A DNA stretch of 64,000 nucleotides, taken from positions 51,833 through 115,832 of the forward strand of contig SUTU01000007.1 in the NCBI GenBank assembly GCA_015152525.1, read 5' to 3'. The stretch is from Cyanobacteria bacterium SIG28 (GTDB lineage Bacteria > Cyanobacteriota > Vampirovibrionia > Gastranaerophilales > Gastranaerophilaceae). Both the position numbers and the translations under genes were made by a program. This document shows positions 42,849 to 53,074 of the stretch, in pieces (the stretch's first letter is position 1; each line of letters begins with the position of its first letter). Under the pieces are notes generated by a model. That model had not been told where the DNA came from. It saw only the letters and a list, made by a program, of their open reading frames with translations, and searched no databases.

Positions 42849-45449
42849 TTAAACTTTTTCAAAAACCAATTCATCATTGATTAGATCAATTTTTATAGTA
42901 TCGCCGTCAATGAATTTTTGAGCAAGAATAAGTTTTGACAAAGGGTTCTCAACCAATTGTCTGATTACTCTTTTTAGAGGTCTGGCGCCGTAAATCGGAT
43001 TAAATCCTCTTGTTGCAAGGAATTCTTTAGCATCTTCCGTAATTTCGCAAGACATATTGTGTTCTTTTAACAAGTTTCTTAAATTGTCCATTTGAATATC
43101 AACGATTGCTGAAAGTTGTTGTAATGTAAGAGCTTTAAAGAAAATTGTTTCATCAACACGGTTAAGAAATTCCGGCTTAAACTTTTCTCTCATAACCGCA
43201 TTGACTTTTTCTTTTGTTTCTTCAAAATTAGCACCGTTTAAGCTAGCATTCAAAGAATCTTCCAGAATAATTTCTGAGCCGATATTACTTGTCATAATAA
43301 TAACCGTATTTTTAAAATCAATTGTTTTACCTTTTGAATCTGTCAAACGACCGTCATCAAAGATTTGTAGCATTATGTTAAATACATCCGGATGAGCTTT
43401 TTCAATTTCATCAAAAAGCACTACTGAATATGGTTTTCTTCTAACAGCTTCAGTAAGTTGTCCACCTTCTTCGTATCCTACATATCCCGGAGGCGCACCA
43501 ACAAGACGAGAAACGTTGTGTTTTTCCATATATTCAGACATGTCAATTCTAACTATAGCATCTTCGTCGTTGAATAAAAATTCTGCCAATGTTTTAGCTA
43601 ATTCAGTTTTACCAACGCCTGTAGGTCCTAAGAAAATAAATGTACCGATAGGACGTTTTGGATCTTTCAAGCCTGAGCGAGCACGTCTTATTGAGTCCGA
43701 AACCGTATCAACAGCTTCTTCTTGACCTATTAAACGTTTGTGTAATACATCTTCCATAGAGAGAAGTTTTTGCATTTCGCTTTCAACTAATTTTGTAACA
43801 GGAATTCCGGTCCATTTGCTAACGATGTTTGCAATATCATCACCGTTAATTTCTTCTTTTAGAAGTTGGTTTTCACTTTTCTCTTTACCCTGTACCGCTT
43901 GAAGCTTTTTCTCAAGCTCCATAAGTTTTCCGTATTTAAGTTCAGCAGCTTTTTGTAAATCAGTGTTACGCTCAGCTTCTGCAATTTGGATTTTTACTTT
44001 ATCAATTTGTTCTTTAATACCTGCTTCACCAGAAATAGTGTTTTTTTCGATTTCCCATTGTGTTTTAAGTGTTGTAATTTTTTCATCTAAAGAATTAATT
44101 TCGTTTGTTAATTTTTCAATCTTAGCGATGCATTCAGGAGAAGTTTCTTTTTTTAAAGCTTCTCTTTCAACTTCTAATTGAATTTTTTGACGAAACATTG
44201 TATCAATTTCTTCCGGCATAGAATCTATTTGAATACGTAAAGCTGAAGCAGCTTCGTCAATTAAATCAATAGCTTTATCCGGTAAAAACCTGTCAGTTAT
44301 ATATCTATCAGAAAGTTTTGCAGCTTGAATTAAGGCGCTGTCTAAAATTCTAATTCCGTGGTGAACTTCGTATTTTTCTTTTAAACCACGTAATATAGAA
44401 ATGGTATCTTCTACAGAAGGTTCATCAACCAAAACCGGTTGAAATCTTCTTTCAAGAGCCGGATCTTTTTCGATATATTTACGATATTCGTTAATAGTTG
44501 TTGCGCCGATTGTTCTTAACTCGCCTCTTGCCAGCATTGGCTTAAGTAGGTTTCCCGCATCCATGCTACCTTCAGTAGAGCCTGCACCAACAACAGTGTG
44601 AAGTTCATCTATAAACATAACAATTTCACCGTTTGAGTCTTGAACTTCTTTTAATACAGCCTTTAATCTTTCTTCAAATTCGCCTCTAAATTTTGCACCT
44701 GCAACAAGCGCACCTAAATCAAGTGAAATTAAAGTTACTTCTTTTAGGCTTTCCGGTACATCACCACGGATAATTCTTTGCGCTAAACCTTCAATAATAG
44801 CAGTTTTACCAACACCCGGCTCGCCAATTAAAACAGGATTATTTTTAGTTCTTCTGTTAAGAACTTGAATTACACGACGAATTTCTTCATCTCGACCGAT
44901 AACAGGATCTAATTTACCTTTTTTAGCAAGCGCTGTTAAATCAGTTGAGTATTTTTGTAATGCTTTTAAATTTCCTTCAGCGTTTTTATTGTCCACTTTT
45001 TTATTACCTCTTATTTTTTTCATAGCGTTAAGTATTGTAGTTGTGCTTACACTTTGCTTTTTTAGTAATTCTTGTATAAAAGAGCCTTCTAATTTCGTCA
45101 TTGCTATTAAAAGACATTCTATTCCGACAAATTCGTCTTTCAGAGTTTCTGCTTCCTGAAAAGCTATTTCAAAAAGAGAATTTGTTTCTCTTGATAAAAA
45201 CACTTGTTGAGAATTGCTTGGTGTTGAAATAGTCGGAAAAGATTTTATTTTTGCAATAATTTCATTTATAAAATGTTGGTTTAGAAGTTTAAGTTCTTCT
45301 AAATAATCTCTTGCAATGCCTTTATCTTCAATCATAGCAAGTACAATATGCTCCGGTTGAACTTCTGTATTTTTATAGAAGTCTTTTTTTGCATTTGCAG
45401 CAAAAACTATTTCTTGTGAATAATTCGTAAACTTTTCAAAATTTATCAT
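42849..45449 (-). CDS. clpB: ATP-dependent disaggregase ClpB
   Basis: Hexameric AAA+ chaperone that rescues aggregated proteins with DnaK. N-domain residues 1-145. NBD1 has Walker [11 protein letters not shown] near 205 and Walker [10 protein letters not shown] near 275. The middle coiled-coil domain spans about 400-520. NBD2 has [15 protein letters not shown] near 600 and [16 protein letters not shown] near 670. [12 protein letters not shown] precedes it. 866 residues, normal. No CIRCE or other heat-shock operator is visible. A hairpin TGTAGATTTTAGCCTACA lies in its leader at 45463-45480. Confidence 0.97.
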   Translation of the reverse strand: MINFEKFTNYSQEIVFAANAKKDFYKNTEVQPEHIVLAMIEDKGIARDYLEELKLLNQHFINEIIAKIKSFPTISTPSNSQQVFLSRETNSLFEIAFQEAETLKDEFVGIECLLIAMTKLEGSFIQELLKKQSVSTTTILNAMKKIRGNKKVDNKNAEGNLKALQKYSTDLTALAKKGKLDPVIGRDEEIRRVIQVLNRRTKNNPVLIGEPGVGKTAIIEGLAQRIIRGDVPESLKEVTLISLDLGALVAGAKFRGEFEERLKAVLKEVQDSNGEIVMFIDELHTVVGAGSTEGSMDAGNLLKPMLARGELRTIGATTINEYRKYIEKDPALERRFQPVLVDEPSVEDTISILRGLKEKYEVHHGIRILDSALIQAAKLSDRYITDRFLPDKAIDLIDEAASALRIQIDSMPEEIDTMFRQKIQLEVEREALKKETSPECIAKIEKLTNEINSLDEKITTLKTQWEIEKNTISGEAGIKEQIDKVKIQIAEAERNTDLQKAAELKYGKLMELEKKLQAVQGKEKSENQLLKEEINGDDIANIVSKWTGIPVTKLVESEMQKLLSMEDVLHKRLIGQEEAVDTVSDSIRRARSGLKDPKRPIGTFIFLGPTGVGKTELAKTLAEFLFNDEDAIVRIDMSEYMEKHNVSRLVGAPPGYVGYEEGGQLTEAVRRKPYSVVLFDEIEKAHPDVFNIMLQIFDDGRLTDSKGKTIDFKNTVIIMTSNIGSEIILEDSLNASLNGANFEETKEKVNAVMREKFKPEFLNRVDETIFFKALTLQQLSAIVDIQMDNLRNLLKEHNMSCEITEDAKEFLATRGFNPIYGARPLKRVIRQLVENPLSKLILAQKFIDGDTIKIDLINDELVFEKV

Positions 45450-45556
45450 TTTTAAAACTCCGTTTGTAGATTTTAGCCTACACTATCATTTTAATGATAT
45501 TTTTGAAAAATCAACTTTTTTTTAAGAAAGAATTAATAATTCAAAATAAAAAATCT

Positions 45557-47641
45557 TTAATATCCGCTTTCACCAATGCTATCAACAGCTTCTACTTTAA
45601 TATCAGTTATTAACTCTGAATAAGAAATTACAACAATTGTCGGAATATGACGTTCAAGAAGTTGGTACAAAGGAAGCCTTATTCTTGGTGAACACAAGAT
45701 TACCGGTTGCATACCAATGCTTTGATGCGCTCTCATTAATGTCATAGCAGTTGTTTCAATCAAATCCTGAACCTGCATAGGATTTAGTAAGAACATTGTT
45801 CCCAATTCTGTTCTTTGACAACTGTCATCGAGAGTTTTTTCCCATTCCGGTGAAAGTGTTAGTGCATAAAGAACTTTATCTCTATCAACATTGGTTAAAC
45901 AAATTTGTCTACCCAGTGCAGCTCTTAAACGTTCTGAAAGTATATCCGGTTCTTTTGAAAAACGTGCATAATCGCAAAGCCTTTCAAACACAAAAATAAT
46001 ATCCTTAATTGAAACCTTTTCTCTTATTAGGTTAACAAAGATTTTTCTTAAGTCTGATGTTGAAATAATTGCAGGAACCAAATCGTTAACTAATGTTGGA
46101 TCTTGTGAACGTACTAATTCCATTAATTTTAGAACGTCAGTTTTTGTCATAACTTCATCAACGTGCTTACGTACACATTCTTGGAGGTGAGTAACCAATA
46201 CATCAGTAGCGTCAACAGCTGTAACATTTCTGTTTGCTTTTGCATCTTCTTCTTTTATCCAGTAAGCTTGAGTTTGGTAAGTTGGATCAACACCAACAAT
46301 AGCATCTTCCGGAATAGTTTTCTTAACTGAATCCCATTGGTCAGCAATTACCATATATTTACCCGGATAAACATAACCGGATGCAACAACGTTATTACGA
46401 ATTGAAATCACATACTCATTAGCCTCTAAAGCTGATGAATCCATAATACGAATATTTGGAAGGATATAACCTAATTCGTCTGTAACTCTTTGACGAAGAG
46501 CTGCAATTTTAGCAAGTAATTGACCTTCTTGATCAGGGTCAGCTATTACCAACAAGCCTGCACCAACTTGTAAACTCAAAACGTCAACGCCAAGTCTTTC
46601 ATACATCTTATTAGGGTTAACCAAATCCTGCATGTTTTGACGTACACTTTCTAATTGACCTAATTGAGATTGTACATCGGCATTAACTAATACAGAGAAT
46701 CCTGCTACTGCCAAAATAATTGTAAAGATCAAAAACGGTAAAAATGGTAAACCAGTGAAAGGACAAGTTACCGTAATAAGTCCTAAGAATAATGCAGCAA
46801 AGAACAAAGAATACGGCTTAGCCATAATTTGGTTGGTTAAATCACCACCTAAAGAAGTATTACCAGCAGAAGCACGAGTCATAACTATACCGGCAGCAAT
46901 TGACATTAATAAAGATGGTAATTGTGATGCTAAACCGTCGCCGATAGTTAAGACTGTATATTTACTAACGGCATCAGCAATTGGCATTTGGTTCATTAAA
47001 CAACCAACGCATAAACCGCCTACGATGTTGATTATTACAATGATGATACCAGCCATAGTATCACCTTTTACGAATTTCATGGAACCGTCCATTGAACCGA
47101 ATAAACTTGACTCACGTTGTAAATCTTCACGTTTTTTTACGGCTTCTTCCGGAGAAATCAAGCCTGCGTTAAAGTCAGCATCAATAGTCATTTGTTTTCC
47201 GGGCATAGCATCTAAGGCAAAACGAGCTGCAACTTCGGCAATACGTTCCGCACCTTTAGTGATTACCATAAACTGTACAACTGTTATGATAAGGAAAATT
47301 ACAGCACCAACAATCATATTACCGCCGGTAACAAAAGTTCCGAATGCGTGAACAACTTCTCCTGCATCACCTTTTGCAAGAATAAGACGAGTGGATGCAA
47401 TTGAAAGCACCAGCCTAAACATTGTACCGATAAGTATAATTGAAGGAAATGCTGCTAATTCCAGAGGTTTCTGGACATATAAGGAAATCATTAACAAAAC
47501 AATTCCCAAGGTAATATTTAAGCTTATTGAAAAGTTAATAACCCAGTTTGGCATTTCCATAATGAGGATTAAAACCAAAGTCATTACGAATAACGCCAAA
47601 AATATTTCTGATATAGGTTTATTTTGCCCTTCTGCAGCCAT
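45557..47641 (-). CDS. flhA: Flagellar export gate protein FlhA
   Basis: Inner-membrane export gate of the flagellar type III apparatus. Eight membrane segments in the first 330 residues. The FHIPEP signature region KGAERIAEVAARFALDAMPG near 130 and the cytoplasmic linker with DADFNAGLISPEEAVKKRED near 160 are strong. The large C-terminal cytoplasmic domain starts near 340 with YERLGVDVLSLQVG. 694 residues is normal. It follows fliH by 9 bases. Confidence 0.96.
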   Translation of the reverse strand: MAAEGQNKPISEIFLALFVMTLVLILIMEMPNWVINFSISLNITLGIVLLMISLYVQKPLELAAFPSIILIGTMFRLVLSIASTRLILAKGDAGEVVHAFGTFVTGGNMIVGAVIFLIITVVQFMVITKGAERIAEVAARFALDAMPGKQMTIDADFNAGLISPEEAVKKREDLQRESSLFGSMDGSMKFVKGDTMAGIIIVIINIVGGLCVGCLMNQMPIADAVSKYTVLTIGDGLASQLPSLLMSIAAGIVMTRASAGNTSLGGDLTNQIMAKPYSLFFAALFLGLITVTCPFTGLPFLPFLIFTIILAVAGFSVLVNADVQSQLGQLESVRQNMQDLVNPNKMYERLGVDVLSLQVGAGLLVIADPDQEGQLLAKIAALRQRVTDELGYILPNIRIMDSSALEANEYVISIRNNVVASGYVYPGKYMVIADQWDSVKKTIPEDAIVGVDPTYQTQAYWIKEEDAKANRNVTAVDATDVLVTHLQECVRKHVDEVMTKTDVLKLMELVRSQDPTLVNDLVPAIISTSDLRKIFVNLIREKVSIKDIIFVFERLCDYARFSKEPDILSERLRAALGRQICLTNVDRDKVLYALTLSPEWEKTLDDSCQRTELGTMFLLNPMQVQDLIETTAMTLMRAHQSIGMQPVILCSPRIRLPLYQLLERHIPTIVVISYSELITDIKVEAVDSIGESGY

Positions 47642-47650
47642 TATCTTCCT

Positions 47651-48412
47651 TTATTCTGTTAAAGCTTTTTTAATGATTTCTAATTGGGTGTCAATTGAAG
47701 CATCAACAATCCCGTTGTTAGTTTGCAATATACAACCGCCATCCTCTATTGAAGGATCCGCAACAATATTTATTTTAGAATCAATTCCGTATTGATATGT
47801 TATGTTAGGAATTGCATCTTTTATAAGCTGTGCTGCTTGCGGTTTAACTTTTATTACGATTTTAGGTTCGTTCTTAGAAACAGTTTTTAGTACATCCACA
47901 ATAGTATTAATCAATACTTGCGGGTCTGTTTCAACTTCTTTTTTTATAATTTTTTTTGCAATATCAACACTGATTTCTAAAATATCCGGTGCTATATATT
48001 CAAAAACTTCTTTTTTAGCATTCATAAACCCGCATAACTCAGTTTTGAATTGTTCTATGTCTGAATTAGCTTTTTCTAATCCCAATCTATACCCTTCTTC
48101 AAAAGCGGATTTTTTAATATTTTCAGATTCTTCTTGTGCTCTTGAAACAAGGTTTCTGTCATCAATTCTTCTATATCCTCTACGTCTGGAACCTCGTCTG
48201 CGTTCTTGACGTTGAGTAAAATCAATGTTTTCAATATCAAATAAATCAATAGGCGGTTCTTCTTGCTTAATTTCAGGTTGAACTTTCGGTTGAATTTCTG
48301 CTTGTTCAGGTTGAACAGAGCTTTCATCAAACACCCTTTGCTCTTCTAGAGTTTGCAAGCTATTGTCTTTTTTTGTATTACTTTGTCTGTTTTTATTTTT
48401 TTTAATAATCAT
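47651..48412 (-). CDS. fliH: Flagellar assembly protein FliH
   Basis: Regulator of the export ATPase FliI. N-terminal half is polar and Gln/Glu-rich. The C-terminal half has the FliH/HrpE/YscL fold: EYIAPDILEISVDIAKKIIK near 130, a VLKTVSKNEPKIVIKVKP strand, ADPSIEDGGCILQTNNGIVD near 220. 253 residues. It lies between the unknown 345-residue gene and flhA in a tight operon (6 and 9 bases). FliI is not in this cluster. Confidence 0.85.
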   Translation of the reverse strand: MIIKKNKNRQSNTKKDNSLQTLEEQRVFDESSVQPEQAEIQPKVQPEIKQEEPPIDLFDIENIDFTQRQERRRGSRRRGYRRIDDRNLVSRAQEESENIKKSAFEEGYRLGLEKANSDIEQFKTELCGFMNAKKEVFEYIAPDILEISVDIAKKIIKKEVETDPQVLINTIVDVLKTVSKNEPKIVIKVKPQAAQLIKDAIPNITYQYGIDSKINIVADPSIEDGGCILQTNNGIVDASIDTQLEIIKKALTE

Positions 48413-48418
48413 TTTTTA

Positions 48419-49456
48419 TTATACGTTTTCTTCTATGTATTCTGTAATTATACCCGCAACTTTTAAAGGAATTTCGCTGTATTCACCGTCATAAGCTTGG
48501 GCAATAAATCTTTTAACCAAAGGTCGTTCATTTTTAATAATTTTTTCTATTTTTTCTCTTGGATGAGTTTTGTATAAGTCGATTAATGTTAATATAACAT
48601 TTTCTTTAGAAAGTTTCCTTTTTACAGGTAATAAAGATTTCATATCTTTTAGACAATCAACAATTATATCCCCATCAATATGAGATTCAAGGTTAGCTGT
48701 ATTCATATATTGAGAAATTGTCAGAGAGTCATTTGAATCAAATTTATTCAAAATGGTCATTACTTTGTCTTGAGAAAGCATTTTTAAAACTAAAGCCAAA
48801 GACATTAGTTTCATATCTTTGTTGCTTAAGGCTTCCGGAATATGAGCTTTTCCTGCTTGAGCTTTGTTAGCTTTTTGCGGTGTGTTTTGAGATTGATTTT
48901 GTTGAGCATTAGCAGCTCTTTCAGCTTCTTGCGCTTTTCTCATCTCTTCGGCTTGAGCTTGTGCTTGTTGAGCCATAGCATCAATATTGGATTGATTTTG
49001 CGCCTTGTTTTTTACCTCCTCGTCAATTACACCTTTTTTCTGAAGTTCTTCAATGCTTTGCTTGTAGACTTTTATTACGTGGTGCTCTACCGCTTGAAGA
49101 AGTTGATCTTGAGGGAGTTTTCTTATAATAGCTTGTTTCGCAATTTCAAAAATTGTGAATGCTATTTTTTGCATAATAGTATCCCAATATTGAGGGAGAA
49201 TTCCGGAATGGATTAAGTCAATTGATTTATGGAATGACCATTCTGCAATAATTTGGCTTATAAATACAGCTTGATCAGCATTTAGGTTTAAAGACGTGTC
49301 ATTATAAAGCGCTTCACCGGCAAGTCGAGTAAAGTTTCCTAAAGTTTTTACAACATAATCTTTTTCGAAATCTTTGAGTTCGGGTGGCACAAGACTCTTC
49401 GCTTGTTCTGCCATTGACGACGCAAACTCTTTATAATCAAAACCTTCTATTGCCAT
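48419..49456 (-). CDS. Unknown flagellar-operon protein with helical domains
   Basis: 345 residues, first gene of the flhA-fliH cluster. Residues 1-170 are helical, with many hydrophobic heptads (FISQIIAEWSFHKSIDLI). A Gln/Ala-rich coiled coil covers 150-200 (MAQQAQAQAEEMRKAQEAER). The C-terminal third, from LMSLALVLKMLSQDKVMTIL, looks like an all-helical domain of the kind in FliG (ARM-like), with KMLSQDKVMTILNKFD and LLPVKRKLSKENV. It holds the position of fliG in common operons, but the FliG motifs (EHPQ, torque helix) are not evident. Role in motor assembly is inferred from context only. Confidence 0.7.
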   Translation of the reverse strand: MAIEGFDYKEFASSMAEQAKSLVPPELKDFEKDYVVKTLGNFTRLAGEALYNDTSLNLNADQAVFISQIIAEWSFHKSIDLIHSGILPQYWDTIMQKIAFTIFEIAKQAIIRKLPQDQLLQAVEHHVIKVYKQSIEELQKKGVIDEEVKNKAQNQSNIDAMAQQAQAQAEEMRKAQEAERAANAQQNQSQNTPQKANKAQAGKAHIPEALSNKDMKLMSLALVLKMLSQDKVMTILNKFDSNDSLTISQYMNTANLESHIDGDIIVDCLKDMKSLLPVKRKLSKENVILTLIDLYKTHPREKIEKIIKNERPLVKRFIAQAYDGEYSEIPLKVAGIITEYIEENV

Positions 49457-49572
49457 TTTCCTCTCCCGTTTAGGTATAAGTACCCAAACATAATTATAAT
49501 CTTATCCCGAAACGCTTGCCTCATATATATTAATGATTTTTCAGAAATGTAAAGTTTTTAGGTGTAAGGTTT

Positions 49573-49899
49573 TTATTTTAGAGTTTTTAGCGGCCAAAAT
49601 ATTAAGATAAGCGGTGCTCCAATAATAGTAACTATGGCGTTAATAGGATTTAGCATTCCAATTGCAAATGCAACATTATCTGCATTTGGTGAAAGAATGT
49701 TTGCCATGTGCTCGTCAAGACTCATAAAACATTTTTTAGCATAGCCGGTTGTTTTAACTTCCGAATTTTCTGTCATTGCTAATTCCGGCTGTGTAAACTG
49801 AATTGCATGTTGTTCAATTTCTGTCGCGAAATTTTCTAATGTTGCGAAGTTTGTGAAAACAAAAATAAAAACTATTAATGATGCTATAAATCTTTTCAT
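49573..49899 (-). CDS. Small exported or membrane protein
   Basis: 108 residues. Signal-type start KRFIASLIVFIFVFTNFA; a C-terminal hydrophobic segment AIVTIIGAPLILIFWPLKTL. The polar middle has no motif. No ribosome-binding site is strong, but the frame has native codon use and a clean signal. Function unknown. Confidence 0.55.
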   Translation of the reverse strand: MKRFIASLIVFIFVFTNFATLENFATEIEQHAIQFTQPELAMTENSEVKTTGYAKKCFMSLDEHMANILSPNADNVAFAIGMLNPINAIVTIIGAPLILIFWPLKTLK

Positions 49900-49961
49900 T
49901 GTAAATTAAACCCTGTTGTCAGGTTTATTATAATATAAAAATTTTTTATTTGTTGTTCATG

Positions 49962-50407
49962 TTATGCGTTTAGATTTAAACCTGTTCTATTGTTTAATTT
50001 TGCAGGATTATTTGCAGCTTTTTCTTTCTGTGTTAGTATATCGACAACATTTCTCACATTTCGGTTAACTTCATTAACTCGATTTGCGTATTCTTCCGCA
50101 TGATTTAAGAAAAGTGTATTTCCTTCTTGTACTTGTAAATATTGCCTCTTTGATATTGCACCGAATTCTTCGCCGGCTTTAGAATCAACAACTTCCGCTA
50201 TTAATTTTCCACGATTTTCTTCTGTAGCTTTAACTATAATATTTACAGGATTTTTTTCTTGTCTTTTGGCAATATCTCCTAAAGTCTTTATAAAAGTTTT
50301 TTGATTACAGGTACAGCTGATTTATCAATGCTCATAGCCATGCCGAATTTTGGATTGTTTTTATACTGTGCCGGTGTGTTTGTGATTGGATTGATACCTA
50401 AGTTCAT
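49962..50407 (-). pseudogene. Tagged protein gene broken by a one-base deletion
   Basis: The ATG at 50407, preceded by AAGGAGATAAAT, opens a frame starting MNLGINPITNTPAQYKNN and PKFGMAM, the recurring tag. It stops after about 38 codons. Just before that, at an A6 run near 50299-50304, reading shifts by one base into a good frame of about 110 codons ending in a TAA at 49962 (TFIKTLGDIAKRQEKN to NRTGLNLNA). One extra A restores a single protein of about 148 residues. It may be a true pseudogene, an assembly error in the A run, or frameshifting. Confidence 0.7.
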
Positions 50408-50589
50408 ATTTATCTCCTTATAAAATCTGTTATTATTATTATATACACATATATAACATGTAAAAATTTTTTTTTGCTGTTTGCTTAATAAATGTTAACA
50501 AATTGTTTGGTTAATATTTTTATTGACAAGAATTATGAATTATAATAGTATTTATTGATTATTAACTTTATTTGGTTAAGAGAAAATTT

Positions 50590-51417
50590 ATGATTTATGA
50601 TTGCTTTACTTATTTTAATGAAGAGTTGTTGCTTGAATTGAGGCTTAATTACCTTGATGAAATTGTTGATAAGTTTGTAATTATAGAAGCAAATAAAACT
50701 TTTTCAGGCAAGCCTAAAGGACAGAATTTTGACATTAACAAATTTAAAAAATTCAAAGATAAAATTATATATGTATTTTTAGAAGAATTACCTGAAACTC
50801 AAAACCCTTGGGTGATAGAGAGTTATCAAAGAAATTATATTCAAGAAGTCTTAAAGAGAGAAAATGCTAAAGATGACGACATTGTGATTGTTTCTGATGT
50901 TGACGAAATTCCTTCTGTTAGGGCAATACGTTGTTATAAAACTTGCCCTATGGGTATTAATTTTTTTATTTTAAAACAATATGAATATTATTTAAACCTT
51001 TTGAATATATCACAGCCTGAATGGATTAAGGTAAAAATTTTTCAGTATAAAGATTTTTATAAACCTATAAAGCTAAGGCATATAGACTTTTACGATATGT
51101 GTATGCCTTATGAGTATAACAAAACTAATACTGCAACACGAATAAGAATAACAAATTTTACTCTGGGAATATGTATGGGCGGATGGCATTTTTCTTGGCT
51201 TGGCGGTGCAGAAAGTATAAAAAATAAACTTGAAAGTTTTTCTCATCAAGAGTTTAACAAAGAGCCTTTTAATAATATTGAATACATAGAAGATTGTCTA
51301 AAACTGCAAAAAAGTGTTGTAGGCAGAAATGAACAATATAAAAAAGTTGAGATAGATGACTCATTTCCTAAATATTTGTTGGATAATTTGGATAAATTTA
51401 AGGATTATATATTGTAA
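50590..51417 (+). CDS. Glycosyltransferase family 17-like
   Basis: About 275 residues. The start is taken as ATG at 50590 (MIYDCFTYFNEELLLELRLN). It matches the bacterial GT17-type pattern: KFVIIEANKTFSGKPKGQNF, PWVIESYQRNYIQE, and VIVSDVDEIPS, where the last is the DxD-like metal and nucleotide-sugar site. GGWHFSWLGGAESIKNKLES near 205 matches the acceptor region. The target is probably a surface glycan. No partner genes are adjacent. Confidence 0.85.
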   Translation: MIYDCFTYFNEELLLELRLNYLDEIVDKFVIIEANKTFSGKPKGQNFDINKFKKFKDKIIYVFLEELPETQNPWVIESYQRNYIQEVLKRENAKDDDIVIVSDVDEIPSVRAIRCYKTCPMGINFFILKQYEYYLNLLNISQPEWIKVKIFQYKDFYKPIKLRHIDFYDMCMPYEYNKTNTATRIRITNFTLGICMGGWHFSWLGGAESIKNKLESFSHQEFNKEPFNNIEYIEDCLKLQKSVVGRNEQYKKVEIDDSFPKYLLDNLDKFKDYIL

Positions 51418-51576
51418 ATTTAAACTCAGAAAAATATTTTTTGTGAACTGAGTGCTGTGTGAAAAATGGTATGTAAAATAGCAAAAAATATTTATGGTTT
51501 TCTATCGTAATTTTGGTTTTTAAGTATTTTTAAGAAAAAATTTTATAGTATAATAATTTTGAAAGACGAGGTGGAT

Positions 51577-52713
51577 ATGTCCAGAAGAATAGTACGTCCT
51601 GCAGTTAAAATTAAACAAGGGAATTTAATTATTTTTGCAACATCTTTTAAGGTTCGAGACTTAATAAGAGATGATTTTTATAATATCGATCGTCTTGATC
51701 CTCAAAATTTAGAAAATGAGGGCTATCAAAGATTATTAAATCGAAACAGAGCTAAGAAACTTGCAGATTATATTATAGCAGGGCAAGATAAACAGGATGC
51801 TTTTCTTCCTACAAGTATTTTTATGGCAATAGATAAATCAATAAATTTTAACGAGAACAACAATACAATCGATTTTGACCTTGATAATATAGGTTCTTTT
51901 AGTGTTGTTGATGGTCAACATAGAATTGAAGGTCTGAAAATGGCAGCTGAAAAAGATGAGCGAGTTTTAGACTTTGAAATTCCTGTTAATATTGCAGTAA
52001 ATCTTGATAATATTTCTCAAATGGCACATTTTCTTATTGTCAATACAACTCAAAAAGGTGTTGATGAAGGTTTGGCACAAAGAATAAGAGAACGATTAAC
52101 CGGTATGGTTGATGTAGAAGTATTACCAAGCTTGCCGCAATGGATTGAAAATATGATTAAAAAGCAAGATGACAAAAATGCATTACGTTTTGTTGATTAT
52201 TTAAATACTGCAGAAGATAGTCCTTGGCAAGGTAAAATAACAATGGCGAATGAAGTAAAAAAACAAGATGCTATTAATCAAAAAAGTTTTGTAACACTAA
52301 TGAAAAAACATTTTTTACTACATAATAATCCGCTCATATATGGGGATTTTTCTGAAGATAAACAACTTAAAATCTTTTTAAACTATTGGAAAGCGATAAT
52401 TAATATTATTGAACCAAGCAAAACCAGTGTGCTTTATAAGTATAACGGGGTTTGTTTATTTTGTATGTTTGGCGTTCCTTTTATGAGCAGACTTGTTAAT
52501 TCTACTGATTTTACAGTAAAAACAATGCAAAAACTATTAGAAGATATTTTTGAAAACGCAAGCGAAGAAGCTCTTGGTATTGGATATGAAGATTTTTGGA
52601 GAAAAGGCGGTAAAGCAGGTGGATTTAATGCTACTGCTTTAAATAAAATTTGTACAAATTTAGTAAAAACAATGAGTTCGTTGAGTATGCAAGGACAAGA
52701 GATTGAACTATGA
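51577..52713 (+). CDS. DGQHR-domain protein (DndB/DpdB-like)
   Basis: 378 residues from the ATG at 51577 (MSRRIVRPAVKIKQ), preceded by GACGAGG; the TTG upstream is unlikely. The motif VVDGQHRIEGLKMA with DGQHR at residues 112-116 defines the family. NRNRAKKLADYI precedes it and LIVNTTQKGVDEGLAQRI follows, as in the family. DGQHR proteins occur in DNA phosphorothioation (DndB) and 7-deazaguanine DNA modification (DpdB) loci, and as stand-alone genes. The next gene, a GIY-YIG nuclease-like protein, overlaps its last codons, so the two form a unit. No dnd, dpd or restriction genes are nearby. Confidence 0.85.
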   Translation: MSRRIVRPAVKIKQGNLIIFATSFKVRDLIRDDFYNIDRLDPQNLENEGYQRLLNRNRAKKLADYIIAGQDKQDAFLPTSIFMAIDKSINFNENNNTIDFDLDNIGSFSVVDGQHRIEGLKMAAEKDERVLDFEIPVNIAVNLDNISQMAHFLIVNTTQKGVDEGLAQRIRERLTGMVDVEVLPSLPQWIENMIKKQDDKNALRFVDYLNTAEDSPWQGKITMANEVKKQDAINQKSFVTLMKKHFLLHNNPLIYGDFSEDKQLKIFLNYWKAIINIIEPSKTSVLYKYNGVCLFCMFGVPFMSRLVNSTDFTVKTMQKLLEDIFENASEEALGIGYEDFWRKGGKAGGFNATALNKICTNLVKTMSSLSMQGQEIEL

Positions 52714-53051
52714 AAATTGAGCAAATTTTTTTAAAAATAGAGAAGCGTGTTAAATTTGATTTGGCATCTTATAGGAAACTGGACAAAACTTGCGGGTGTT
52801 ATATATTGACTACATTTGACGATACTATTTTGTATATCGGAAAAACTGAGAATTTTTTTGAACGTTTTCAACAACATCTTAAAGATCCGGTAAAGACTTC
52901 GCCAACAAAACTGGGTAAAGCTTTTTGGTTCTATTATGTAGAGTTACCGCTATTAGATATAGATAGATTTGAACGCACTTTGCTAAATGATTATGAATGT
53001 AAAATTGGAACTTTGCCTATATTAAACAATATTCATTCACCTGTTGTTTAA
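52710..53051 (+). CDS. GIY-YIG domain protein
   Basis: 113 residues: a single compact GIY-YIG-like fold. CGCYILTTFDDTILYIGKTE holds both motif halves (GCYIL and LYIGKT), followed by FFERFQQHL, with the catalytic Arg in the ERF segment. Near the C-terminus ERTLLNDYECKIGTLPILNN fits the family Glu and Asn. The ATG overlaps the DGQHR gene stop (ATGA), so translation is coupled. Possibly an endonuclease acting with the DGQHR protein. Confidence 0.85.
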   Translation: MKIEQIFLKIEKRVKFDLASYRKLDKTCGCYILTTFDDTILYIGKTENFFERFQQHLKDPVKTSPTKLGKAFWFYYVELPLLDIDRFERTLLNDYECKIGTLPILNNIHSPVV

Positions 53052-53074
53052 GTTTTATATATTTCAAATAATTC

